Below are positions 14,268 through 20,099 of a stretch of DNA of 20,099 nt, piece by piece. The stretch covers positions 1 to 20,099 of the forward strand of contig CAKKRB010000295.1 in NCBI GenBank assembly GCA_919902485.1, written 5' to 3'. A program made the translations under genes and the position numbers. This DNA comes from Omnitrophica bacterium GWA2_41_15. Its GTDB lineage: Bacteria; Omnitrophota; Gorgyraeia; Gorgyraeales; Gorgyraeaceae. How positions within the stretch are numbered: the first letter of the stretch is position 1; every line of letters begins with the position of its first letter. The notes under the pieces were generated by a model. It worked only from the letters and a program-made list of their open reading frames with translations. It searched no databases and had not been told where the DNA came from.

Positions 14268-14708
14268 TTAATATAGATTTAACTCCAGGGTATGCCGCTG
14301 GCCGTTTTCATCAAGCACAACATTCTTCTCATTAATCTCTATTACAGTCATTCCGTTTACCTTATCGCCCAGTTTCACAACGTTGTTATTTATTATGGCG
14401 TACGGGCTCTGTCTGTCAGATACTATGCCGTTCAGCTCCATATCTTCCATACCTCGTTCTTTAATATCCGGCGCGTCCAATAAGAAAGGATCCCTGCCCC
14501 ATTTTACATCGCCCACTGCTCCCACTTCGGTAGGGAACGGTTTGAAACCGTTCCCTACCAATGCCGGATAAGGTTTATCCGCAGGGAATGGTCGCGACCG
14601 TTCCCTGCGATTACTAACCTGACCTATGACCAAAAATACCAGAATAATTATGCCTATGCCTGTTATTGTTAATTCTATCTTTTTTTTATTATCTAATCCT
14701 TTTAACAT
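14268..14708 (-). CDS. pilP: PilP-like pilus/secretion assembly protein with repeat-encoded linker
   Basis: A 146-residue inner-membrane protein. Residues about 10-29 are a transmembrane segment (LTITGIGIIILVFLVIGQV). Residues about 68-146 are a small beta domain like the C-terminal part of PilP/GspC: WGRDPFLL, then LNGIVSDRQSPYAIINNNVVKLGD and a final VIEINEKNVVLDENG run. This domain normally contacts the secretin. The linker between (about 33-63) is encoded almost entirely by palindromic repeats (14529-14609) that happen to be open in this frame, giving a Pro-rich stretch with GNGFKPFPT. The ATG at 14708 has AAGG at short spacing. It follows pilO; no secretin gene (pilQ/gspD) follows in the window. 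The assignment rests on order and domain form and is moderately firm. Confidence 0.8.
   Translation of the reverse strand: MLKGLDNKKKIELTITGIGIIILVFLVIGQVSNRRERSRPFPADKPYPALVGNGFKPFPTEVGAVGDVKWGRDPFLLDAPDIKERGMEDMELNGIVSDRQSPYAIINNNVVKLGDKVNGMTVIEINEKNVVLDENGQRHTLELNLY
14529..14609. repeat. Tandem palindromes inside the pilP coding sequence
   Basis: First, a 31-base perfect inverted repeat (14529-14559): GGTAG-GGAACG-GTTTGAAAC-CGTTCC-CTACC. Second, GGATAA-GGT-TTATCC (14566-14580). Third, a 30-base palindrome (14580-14609) with centre GGTCGCGACC and outer arms CGCAGGGAA/TTCCCTGCG, with one T-G mismatch. The first belongs with the repeats at 10465-10492 and 11601-11631. All three are in frame and contain no stop on the minus strand. 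Confidence 0.9.
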
Positions 14709-14728
14709 TTAACCTTATCCAACCTATC

Positions 14729-14743
14729 CCGTTCGGCGAACGG
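14729..14743. repeat. Short palindrome between pilO and pilP
   Basis: CCGTTC-GGC-GAACGG fills part of the 45-base gap between the pilO stop (14754) and the pilP start. Confidence 0.6.
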
Positions 14744-14753
14744 AAATCAAATT

Positions 14754-15317
14754 TTATTCTCCCAAAATACAGGCATTTAATCCTACCTCTGCTTTTATTT
14801 TGGGCGATAGGTTTTGATCTTTCCTCATCTCAATCCTCATCACTGAAATTAAAGGTTTTTTATCCAGCTCTATTTTCTCCAGGAAATCGCCTATTGACTG
14901 ATACCTGGCTTCCAGGCTAAGATTAATAGGCATGCTCTTGCACGGCTGATCCAGAATCTTAAGCTGCGAACCGTGCACATCAGTATAGTTTATCAAATCC
15001 CCTGGTTTCATTGAAATAACATTTACTTTAAACTTTACAGCTTTTTCGTTCAGCTGTTTTATTGTATTGGATGCCTCTTTCTCAGAAGGAAAAGCCTGCT
15101 CAAGTTCAGCAACATGATTACGCATTATTATCATACTGTCCTTGAGTTTCTCCTCTCCGCCTATAAAATTATAAAGCTCGTTTATCTCTGTCCTTATTTT
15201 CCTGTACTCTAAGCTGAGCTCCCTGGCTTGGCCTATTTTTGGAAAATACATAAACTGTAAAAATAAACCAATTATTGCTATAAATACGGCTGGCATCAAT
15301 ATTTTTCTTTTATCCAT
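14754..15317 (-). CDS. pilO: PilO-like assembly platform protein
   Basis: A 187-residue inner-membrane protein of the PilO/GspM type, which forms the alignment complex with PilN and PilP. Residues about 7-24 are a transmembrane helix (LMPAVFIAIIGLFLQFMYF), followed by a coiled coil (about 30-95, with YRKIRTEINELYNFIGG), then a ferredoxin-like periplasmic domain ending LSLEARYQSIGDFLEKIE and SVMRIEMRKD, both typical of PilO. An ATG six codons upstream (15335) would overlap the preceding gene but has no ribosome-binding site. The ATG at 15317 has AAAAAGG just upstream, embedded in the end of the PilM-PilN gene, and is preferred. Stop and start are one base apart, so the two are translationally coupled. 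Confidence 0.9.
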   Translation of the reverse strand: MDKRKILMPAVFIAIIGLFLQFMYFPKIGQARELSLEYRKIRTEINELYNFIGGEEKLKDSMIIMRNHVAELEQAFPSEKEASNTIKQLNEKAVKFKVNVISMKPGDLINYTDVHGSQLKILDQPCKSMPINLSLEARYQSIGDFLEKIELDKKPLISVMRIEMRKDQNLSPKIKAEVGLNACILGE

Positions 15318-15318
15318 A

Positions 15319-16854
15319 TTACCTTTTTTTAACATTAGATATTATTTCAAACTTAATTGCTTCTGGCCCAAATCCCTGATTCTGCTCGCTGAAAGAAAGC
15401 CTTACATTCTGAAACATAGGATTCGACTCTAATTTTGACATAAATTCTGTCAGGAAATCCTGTTTCAAGGCTATGCCTCCTATAATCACATTGGGCTCCG
15501 TATAATTAATAACTAATCTGTCAAAAACTGCGCCTGGTATAACTATATTACTTAGTTCCTTCATTATCTTTACAGCATTCACGCCATTTGAAGAGGCTAT
15601 ACTTATAGCGGAATTATACGCCATTATCTCATCCCGCAATAATTTCACCTCCTTTAAATTATCGCGGTATTGTTTCTGGATACGAACCTCTCTTTTGAGA
15701 TTTACTGCCTTCGCATACAAAAACGCATAAGAAAGCGCTAGAACAAATCCCAGTATCGCAATAATCGCTGTGATGGAGAATCGCTTCAATGCCTTTTTGT
15801 CTTCTGTTTTGAATTTTTCAGGAAGCATATTCAAATCAGAATCCGCGCTTAAGGCAAGCCCGATTGCGCCTGCATTTTCCGGCAATATTGTCAATACCTC
15901 TATGCCCATTTCTTTAACAAAATATTCTCTTAAGCCTTTTAACTTAGAGCCATTGCCTGCTAAGATTATCTTTTTAATAACCGCGCAGGAAAATTGGCTT
16001 TCGCAATATTCAAGAGAACTGCGTATCTGGCTTGTGAGTTTCTCAAGGACAGGCCTGATAAGAGACAATATCTTTATATCAGATGAAATGCCTTGTTCTA
16101 TTTTCATATTTTCCGCGTCTTCTTTAGATAATTCCATCCTGCCTTTATCTGAAACAGTAACGCCTGTCATTGCTTCTGTAATTGTATCCCCGCCTGCTAG
16201 TATCTCTCTTGTAAAATAAACCTTGTCTTTTTCAATTATTGAGATAAGCGTTTTTGCGCTCCCTATATCCACAATCGCGGCTTTTTCATCCTGAGGTATG
16301 ATTTTTGAATCATTTATATATCTCGCAATAGCGAAATTCAGAGGCATCACATTCTGAACATTTAAACCCATTTCTTTTAATTGTTTCACCCTTGGTTCAA
16401 TGTCAGATTCCTGATACGCAAAAGCAATCAGTTCTATCTTTTTCGCGCCGTCCTCTGTTTCTTTTTCTTCCAGGATTTTAAACCTTATTCTTGCCTTATC
16501 AATATCAAATCCTACATGCTCTTTCAGTTCCCACTTAAGAGCGCTTTCTATCTCTCCCTGAGGCATTACAGGTATGCTTACCCTTTTTATAACAATGCCT
16601 TCCAGATTAAAATTCGCGCACAGTTCTTCTTCGTCTTTCACGCGCATTTTGCCGGAAAGATTCCCAAGCTCCTCGATTTTGTCCACCAGAGTATCCTGGA
16701 TTGAAAATTCATCCCCTATCTTTTTTATCCTTACAACCCTGAAATACCTGGAACCAATATCCAGGCCAATAAAATTAGTAGTCTTTGGGCCAAAACCCAT
16801 GCCTGCAAGAAGCGATTTGTATTCTTTTTGCAATTGCTCTAAAATAGTATTCAT
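15319..16854 (-). CDS. pilM: Fused PilM-PilN assembly platform protein
   Basis: A 511-residue protein. Residues about 27-335 are PilM, an actin-like cytoplasmic ATPase-fold domain: FIGLDIGSRYFRVVRI (phosphate 1), AAIVDIGSAKTLISII (phosphate 2) and IILAGNGSKLKGL (adenosine motif). It runs straight into PilN: LNMLPEKFK at about 342-350 matches the PilN INLLP motif that normally binds PilM, followed by a transmembrane helix (about 362-381), a coiled coil and a periplasmic ferredoxin-like domain (about 415-511). The result has the layout of GspL. An upstream TTG (16869) keeps the frame for five more codons, but the ATG at 16854 with AAGGA four bases before it is better. Promoter at 16933-16960; a hairpin fills the leader. 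Confidence 0.93.
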   Translation of the reverse strand: MNTILEQLQKEYKSLLAGMGFGPKTTNFIGLDIGSRYFRVVRIKKIGDEFSIQDTLVDKIEELGNLSGKMRVKDEEELCANFNLEGIVIKRVSIPVMPQGEIESALKWELKEHVGFDIDKARIRFKILEEKETEDGAKKIELIAFAYQESDIEPRVKQLKEMGLNVQNVMPLNFAIARYINDSKIIPQDEKAAIVDIGSAKTLISIIEKDKVYFTREILAGGDTITEAMTGVTVSDKGRMELSKEDAENMKIEQGISSDIKILSLIRPVLEKLTSQIRSSLEYCESQFSCAVIKKIILAGNGSKLKGLREYFVKEMGIEVLTILPENAGAIGLALSADSDLNMLPEKFKTEDKKALKRFSITAIIAILGFVLALSYAFLYAKAVNLKREVRIQKQYRDNLKEVKLLRDEIMAYNSAISIASSNGVNAVKIMKELSNIVIPGAVFDRLVINYTEPNVIIGGIALKQDFLTEFMSKLESNPMFQNVRLSFSEQNQGFGPEAIKFEIISNVKKR

Positions 16855-16867
16855 GAATTCCTTAGCC

Positions 16868-16917
16868 AATTTTACCCAGCTGTTTCGCTTTGCGAAGCAA
16901 AGCGGCGGGGTAAAATT
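16868..16917. repeat. Hairpin in the leader of the PilM-PilN gene
   Basis: AATTTTACCC (16868-16877) pairs with GGGTAAAATT (16908-16917), and inside it CGCTTTGC-GAA-GCAAAGCG (16886-16904) forms a perfect 8-bp stem. On the transcript it covers most of the leader and ends a few bases before the AAGGA ribosome-binding site. Confidence 0.75.
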
Positions 16918-16932
16918 CAGAGGTAACTATAT

Positions 16933-16960
16933 ATTGTACCACATCCGCGCTCCTAATCAA
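16933..16960 (-). promoter_or_regulatory. Promoter before the PilM-PilN gene
   Basis: On the minus strand TTGATT (16960-16955) and, after 16 bases, TACAAT (16938-16933) preceded by TGG (extended -10). The -35 box overlaps the stop codon of the PilX-like gene. The predicted start near 16926 gives a leader of about 70 bases containing the hairpin at 16868-16917. Confidence 0.6.
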
Positions 16961-18012
16961 AGAGACTCTTTCCAATCATTCTGCGGGATAATTGAAATAG
17001 TTCCTCCAGTGCTATAGGTAAAACCAGGCGGCATAGGCGCAAATATCTCCTCATTATAATTAAATATAATTCCTGTGCCATATTGCATCTGAAGATTACC
17101 GCCTGCTAAGATAGTGCCATTGAAGGTACTATTTTTTATATTATCAAAAGTAATACCAGTACCAGATATAATTAAGCCGTTGATGGTGCTATTTTGCAGG
17201 CCGATTCTTTGCTCAGGGGACCCTACATCGGTACTCATAATATTACTCTGAGTGGCAAGCGCAGGGTAATTATTGCTGGGGTTTATCTGGACATTATTTG
17301 CTTTACCATTAAAAGTAATATCCCCTTCAGTAATAATTGAGCCATTGATTACGGCATTGTCTCCTATTGTAGCTTTCCTTGTTGTATACCATACGCCGGT
17401 ATATGTACCGTTTGAAAACGAAATGTCTGAGGTATAATATTGTCCTGCGGCCTGGGCAAGACTTTGATAGTAACTATAATTTAACACTGGATTAACCTTA
17501 GCCAATCCTTCAGTTAGATCGCCATTAATTGTCATGCCGCTATAGTTACTTACATCGACATGACAGCTTATATTGCCGTTTATGGTTCCGCTGGAACTGG
17601 TAAAATCAACATTAGATCCATCAGCGTGTATCCCGCGGTCTAAAATCGCTGATGTTAAGGCAACAGATTCTATTATTACCCTTTTTGCCGTACCCGCGGT
17701 AGCTATTGAAGTAATGGTATAAACGCTAATATCCGCATTATACAAGGATGTTACTGTATAGGTCCCGATGCTAAAACTTTTGGTTAAACTGGGGTGGCTA
17801 GTTGTGCTATAAGTTCCATCTTTAATTAAATATATATAATGCCTGATTCCTGCCTCAGCTATATAAAATACCTGCTGCGCCTGCATATCAATAATAGCGG
17901 AACGCGAGCCCGTGGACATGATGGAAGCAACTAAAAGCGCAAGCGTAGCCACTATCAGCATTATGATAATGACTGCTATCAGCGAAATGCCCCTATTGGT
18001 GCCAGGCAGCAT
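16957..18012 (-). CDS. PilX-like minor pilin with passenger domain
   Basis: A 351-residue prepilin-like protein when begun at the ATG at 18012. The leader is MLPGTNRG, cut before ISLIAVIIIMLIVATLALLVASI; position 5 is Ala rather than Glu, as is common in PilX/GspK-type minor pilins. The QQVFYIAEAGIRHYIYLI block that follows the helix is the PilX N-terminal signature. The rest is rich in Asn, Ser, Thr and Gly with repeated short strands (INGNISCHVDVS, INGDLTEG, INGSIITEGDITFNGKA, FNGTILAGGNLQM), resembling the beta-helix of bactofilin-like polymer-forming domains. The frame is open for 23 further codons upstream, overlapping the preceding gene, but that part encodes no pilin leader. The start codon is the last base pair region of a palindromic repeat and has no good ribosome-binding site. 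Function: surface or pseudopilus tip component, by family. Confidence 0.82.
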   Translation of the reverse strand: MLPGTNRGISLIAVIIIMLIVATLALLVASIMSTGSRSAIIDMQAQQVFYIAEAGIRHYIYLIKDGTYSTTSHPSLTKSFSIGTYTVTSLYNADISVYTITSIATAGTAKRVIIESVALTSAILDRGIHADGSNVDFTSSSGTINGNISCHVDVSNYSGMTINGDLTEGLAKVNPVLNYSYYQSLAQAAGQYYTSDISFSNGTYTGVWYTTRKATIGDNAVINGSIITEGDITFNGKANNVQINPSNNYPALATQSNIMSTDVGSPEQRIGLQNSTINGLIISGTGITFDNIKNSTFNGTILAGGNLQMQYGTGIIFNYNEEIFAPMPPGFTYSTGGTISIIPQNDWKESL

Positions 18013-18029
18013 TGGTGCCTGGCACCAAT
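17995..18029. repeat. GGTGCC palindrome, one and a half copies, at the pilX-like start
   Basis: ATTGGTGCCTGGCACCAAT (18011-18029) is a 19-base palindrome with one central base; a partial copy ATTGGTGCCAGGCA lies at 17995-18008. It begins at the last base of the preceding gene's TAA stop and covers the start codon and leader codons of the next gene. GGTGCC also occurs in AATTTGGTGCC at 1678-1688 and 2094-2104. Such GGTGCC/GGCACC palindromes resemble REP-type elements moved by TnpA-REP (RAYT) proteins; no such gene is in the window. Confidence 0.75.
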
Positions 18030-18523
18030 TAAAAATTCCTCGGCACGCTATCTGATTGCGCATAAAAATTTTGTCCGTCATTCGTAAGAGTCAGGTTTAT
18101 TCTGACTCTTCTTATATTAGTAGTGCTTGGACTAACCGTGGGCGTGGCAATACTAGCCCCGCTTGAATCATAATAGGTAAATGAAAGGCTTGATACGTTT
18201 TGCGCCAGGATATTCGCTGCGCCATCCTTTGTCCTATTAAGGTCAGTGCCTGATAAGCTGTATGTTATGCTGTTATTATTTACATTTGTAAATCTGAATT
18301 GCGATGATGAGGCAGTAGTAACATTGGTCAGGTTTTTTATCTCCCGTATCTCGCGGCCCATCCTGTTAATTGCCAGTCTGCCATCCCACAAAAGATCATT
18401 CCTTTTGACCTTAAATGTCCACGCATCAACAGCGCCAAGCAGAATATAACCCACGACGCCGGCTATAATGCCGATAATGGTTATGACTATCACTAATTCT
18501 ACTAACGTAGAACCACGTTTCAT
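18029..18523 (-). CDS. PilW/GspJ-like minor prepilin
   Basis: A 164-residue prepilin. The leader MKRG precedes STLVELVIVITIIGIIAGV, with Glu at position 5 and the hydrophobic helix of class III signal peptides. The body has WDGRLAINRMGREIREI, similar to the helix after the stem in PilW/GspJ proteins, followed by beta-rich sequence with Ser/Thr/Asn. The ATG at 18523 comes one base after the stop of the preceding PilV-like gene; there is no clear ribosome-binding site, so translation is probably coupled. It sits between PilV- and PilX-like genes, the standard minor pilin order. Confidence 0.88.
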   Translation of the reverse strand: MKRGSTLVELVIVITIIGIIAGVVGYILLGAVDAWTFKVKRNDLLWDGRLAINRMGREIREIKNLTNVTTASSSQFRFTNVNNNSITYSLSGTDLNRTKDGAANILAQNVSSLSFTYYDSSGASIATPTVSPSTTNIRRVRINLTLTNDGQNFYAQSDSVPRNF

Positions 18524-18524
18524 A

Positions 18525-18911
18525 TTAATAATTCGTCACTATCGTCTTCAAGCTCACGCTCCCTGTTATTGAATTAGTTACCCGCGCCTCGACCTGTTTA
18601 TAGTTTGTCATGGTTGGGTCATCTGCAATAGCTATAGGCACTGCGTCAACCCGAATCTGCCATGAATAGCTGCTGAAATTCCCGCTGAAGGCCAGAGGGC
18701 TATCCCTATTCTGATCAGAAACGCCTGCAAAACCCAAGCCTATGACCCTTTCCATCTCGCCCTTTGCCAGCATAGTTGCAATAGTCATTGCATCGTCATA
18801 AACAGCGTTTGTATACACGCCTGTGAATACCGCTAAAAGCCCTAAAAATGCAATGCCGATAACTACAATCGATATAATGGTTTCTATTAAAGTGAAACCT
18901 TTTTTCATCAT
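18525..18911 (-). CDS. PilV/GspI-like minor prepilin
   Basis: A 128-residue prepilin. The leader MMKKG precedes FTLIETIISIVVIGIAFLGLLAVF, with Glu at position 5. A TIATMLAKGEMERVIGLGF segment follows, like the A-x-x-x-A-x-x-EME motif in PilV/GspI proteins; it is normally N-terminal helix that packs in the pseudopilus tip. Two adjacent ATGs (18911 and 18908) are possible starts; a weak GAG lies upstream. The gap before it contains a copy of the TGTCATTGCGAG repeat. Confidence 0.88.
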   Translation of the reverse strand: MMKKGFTLIETIISIVVIGIAFLGLLAVFTGVYTNAVYDDAMTIATMLAKGEMERVIGLGFAGVSDQNRDSPLAFSGNFSSYSWQIRVDAVPIAIADDPTMTNYKQVEARVTNSITGSVSLKTIVTNY

Positions 18912-18923
18912 ATTCTTATCTCG

Positions 18924-18967
18924 TTGTCATTGCGAGTATCCGTCGCAGGCGGAGACGAAGCAATCTC
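18924..18967. repeat. Interspersed repeat 'TGTCATTGCGAG...GAAGCAATCTC', copy 2
   Basis: TTGTCATTGCGAG (18924-18936), a hairpin-forming middle (TCCG...CGGA), then GAAGCAATCTC to 18967. The same ends occur at 712-802. Read on the minus strand, GAGATTGCTTC begins with the final G of the TAG stop codon (18969-18967) of the glycosyltransferase-prepilin frame, so the repeat abuts the coding end. Confidence 0.75.
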
Positions 18968-20099
18968 TATTGCACGCTGATATTCCCTGTCTCCGCCTCA
19001 ATCCTGACTGTCTTAGAATTTGTCCCGTCTGTCAGCGTCACTATGCCCTGGCTTGACAGCGCCACACTGTTTCCTCCGTAAGGAATGCCTGCTGAATCAA
19101 ACTCTATTATGTTGCCACTTAAATTTGTGCTGGATATCCCTATTTCTTTAAATTCCATCACACTATCGAAATCCACATCTAAGTTACCTTGCGTTTGCGG
19201 ATCTGTCGCTTTCGTCGCAGTAGTGCCCCTGTATCCAAAATATGACTCATTAGCCGTATCAAAAGAAATTCCAAATCTCACCTGCTCTGACATAGCCATC
19301 TCTTGTATATAGCGCATATCTGTGGCTAATTTCTGGCACGCTGCATGAAGCCTGACAATACCTTTAGGCGAGCCGCTCACCATCACAGTCACGGCTATAA
19401 TACCTATGATACTCAACATAATAACCAATTCTATTAATGTAAAGCCACGTTTTTTCATTAGCTCCCATAATATACCAACCCCATATTTAATGCCAGCAAA
19501 TAATCCAACCTGCGACGCCTCTTTAAAATACCTTGTCTCAATAGGGATCTCTGCTATCCTAAGCCCAAGCCTGGCTGCCTTTATCAGGATCTGGCCATCG
19601 AACAAAAAATCATCTGAATTATTCTGCCAGTCTACCTTTTCTAAAAACTCTTTAGTATACGCCCTCAGGCCAGTATGGTATTCGGATAGATTCAAACCCA
19701 GGGCCTTATTCTCGCAAAAAGTCAAAAACCTGTTGGAAATATATTTATATACAGGCATGCCTCCTTCTAACGCGCCTTTCCCAGTCATCCTGGAGCCTAA
19801 AACAATATCAGCTTGATTATTTATTATAGGCTGTATAAGATCTGTAATTTTTCTTGAATCGTACTGATAATCAGGATGAAGCATAACTACTATATCAGGA
19901 CTTTTCTTCAGCGCCTTTTCATACAATGTCTTCTGATTCCCGCCATATCCTTTATTCTTATCGTGCAAAAGCACAGTAAGGCCTAATCTTTCTGCTATCT
20001 CTACAGTCCTGTCTTTACTCTGGTCGTCGCAAAGTATTATCTCAGACACCAGGCCTTCTGGAATATCCCTGTACGTCTTTTCCAGAGTCAATTCCGCAT
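18967..20099 (-). CDS. Family 2 glycosyltransferase in frame with a GspH/FimT-type prepilin (5' end outside window)
   Basis: An open frame of more than 375 codons entering from the right edge. The first part (to about 19459) is a GT-A fold glycosyltransferase like polyprenyl-phosphate mannosyl/glucosyl transferases: TLEKTYRDIP, EIILCDDQSKDRTVEI, KNKGYGGNQKTL, MLHPDYQYD, VLGSRM and a closing FAGIKYGVGILWEL. Its first about 10-15 residues are missing. With no stop it runs into MKKRGFTLIELVIMLSIIGI, a prepilin leader and helix with Glu5, and a GspH/FimT-like body of about 160 residues. The frame passes WEL-MKKRG directly. Either one fusion protein is made and prepilin peptidase cuts it, or the pilin starts at its own ATG (19458), which has GGGAG four bases upstream. 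PilV, PilW and PilX genes follow. Both domain assignments are firm; whether they are one protein is open. Confidence 0.85.
   Translation of the reverse strand, partial: AELTLEKTYRDIPEGLVSEIILCDDQSKDRTVEIAERLGLTVLLHDKNKGYGGNQKTLYEKALKKSPDIVVMLHPDYQYDSRKITDLIQPIINNQADIVLGSRMTGKGALEGGMPVYKYISNRFLTFCENKALGLNLSEYHTGLRAYTKEFLEKVDWQNNSDDFLFDGQILIKAARLGLRIAEIPIETRYFKEASQVGLFAGIKYGVGILWELMKKRGFTLIELVIMLSIIGIIAVTVMVSGSPKGIVRLHAACQKLATDMRYIQEMAMSEQVRFGISFDTANESYFGYRGTTATKATDPQTQGNLDVDFDSVMEFKEIGISSTNLSGNIIEFDSAGIPYGGNSVALSSQGIVTLTDGTNSKTVRIEAETGNISVQ
19456..19467 (-). promoter_or_regulatory. Internal ribosome-binding site and ATG for the prepilin part
   Basis: GGGAGCTAATG on the minus strand puts a Shine-Dalgarno sequence at normal spacing before the ATG (19458-19456) that begins MKKRGFTLIE. 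Starting here gives a normal 163-residue GspH/FimT-like prepilin (18967-19458). The same bases encode W-E-L-M in the glycosyltransferase frame. Confidence 0.6.

Noticed and set aside
16855..16869. Longer PilM-PilN start at the TTG (16869)
   Set aside because: That start lies at the hairpin base without a ribosome-binding site; the ATG at 16854 has AAGGA.
18013..18081. Upstream start of the PilX-like gene
   Set aside because: The added 23 residues overlap the previous gene and contain translated repeat sequence; a leader of over 30 residues is unusual for this class, though not impossible.
20089..20091. TTG as the true start of the glycosyltransferase
   Set aside because: The frame stays open to the window edge and the first beta strand of the fold is missing, so the gene starts outside.

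Overview
The window is about 20 kb of chromosome in which every gene I can support lies on the minus strand, so transcription runs from high to low coordinates. The gene content is that of a Gram-negative (diderm) bacterium: LPS export (LptB and a LptC/LptA-type protein), a lipid A-type acyltransferase, an OmpA-like lipoprotein and type IV pilus or type II secretion parts. A membrane pyrophosphatase, very dense palindromic repeats and the general gene complement fit Candidatus Omnitrophota or a related uncultured phylum. That placement rests on pattern recognition, not on a search.

In transcription order: (1) 20099-16957, a family 2 glycosyltransferase running in frame into a GspH/FimT-type prepilin, then PilV-, PilW- and PilX-like minor pilins; (2) 16854-14268, an inner-membrane pilus assembly platform made of a fused PilM-PilN protein, PilO and PilP; (3) from a good promoter at about 14170, LpxL-type acyltransferase, LptC/LptA-type protein, LptB, trigger factor without a PPIase domain, and ClpP; (4) 9781-4434, a metabolic run of class V aminotransferase, D-3-phosphoglycerate dehydrogenase (together a likely serine route), a homocitrate/isopropylmalate/Re-citrate synthase family enzyme and adenylosuccinate synthetase; (5) membrane pyrophosphatase HppA; (6) from a promoter at about 1670, an OmpA-like lipoprotein, a small anchored coiled-coil protein, a terminator, and the start of uppS, cut by the window edge.

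The most striking property is not a gene. Most of the longer intergenic gaps hold strong palindromes, and some palindromes lie in frame inside genes (pilP, tig, the pilX leader). Several share only their cores (a TAAA/TTTA loop, or GTAG...GTTT/AAAC...CTAC) while the stem arms differ from copy to copy in a fully base-paired way. This covariation across loci suggests that the fold is conserved rather than the sequence. There is also a 371-bp foldback element (1708-2078) and a pair of inverted arrays of 10-bp tandem units (4260-4434). No tRNA, rRNA, CRISPR array, transposase or phage gene was recognised.
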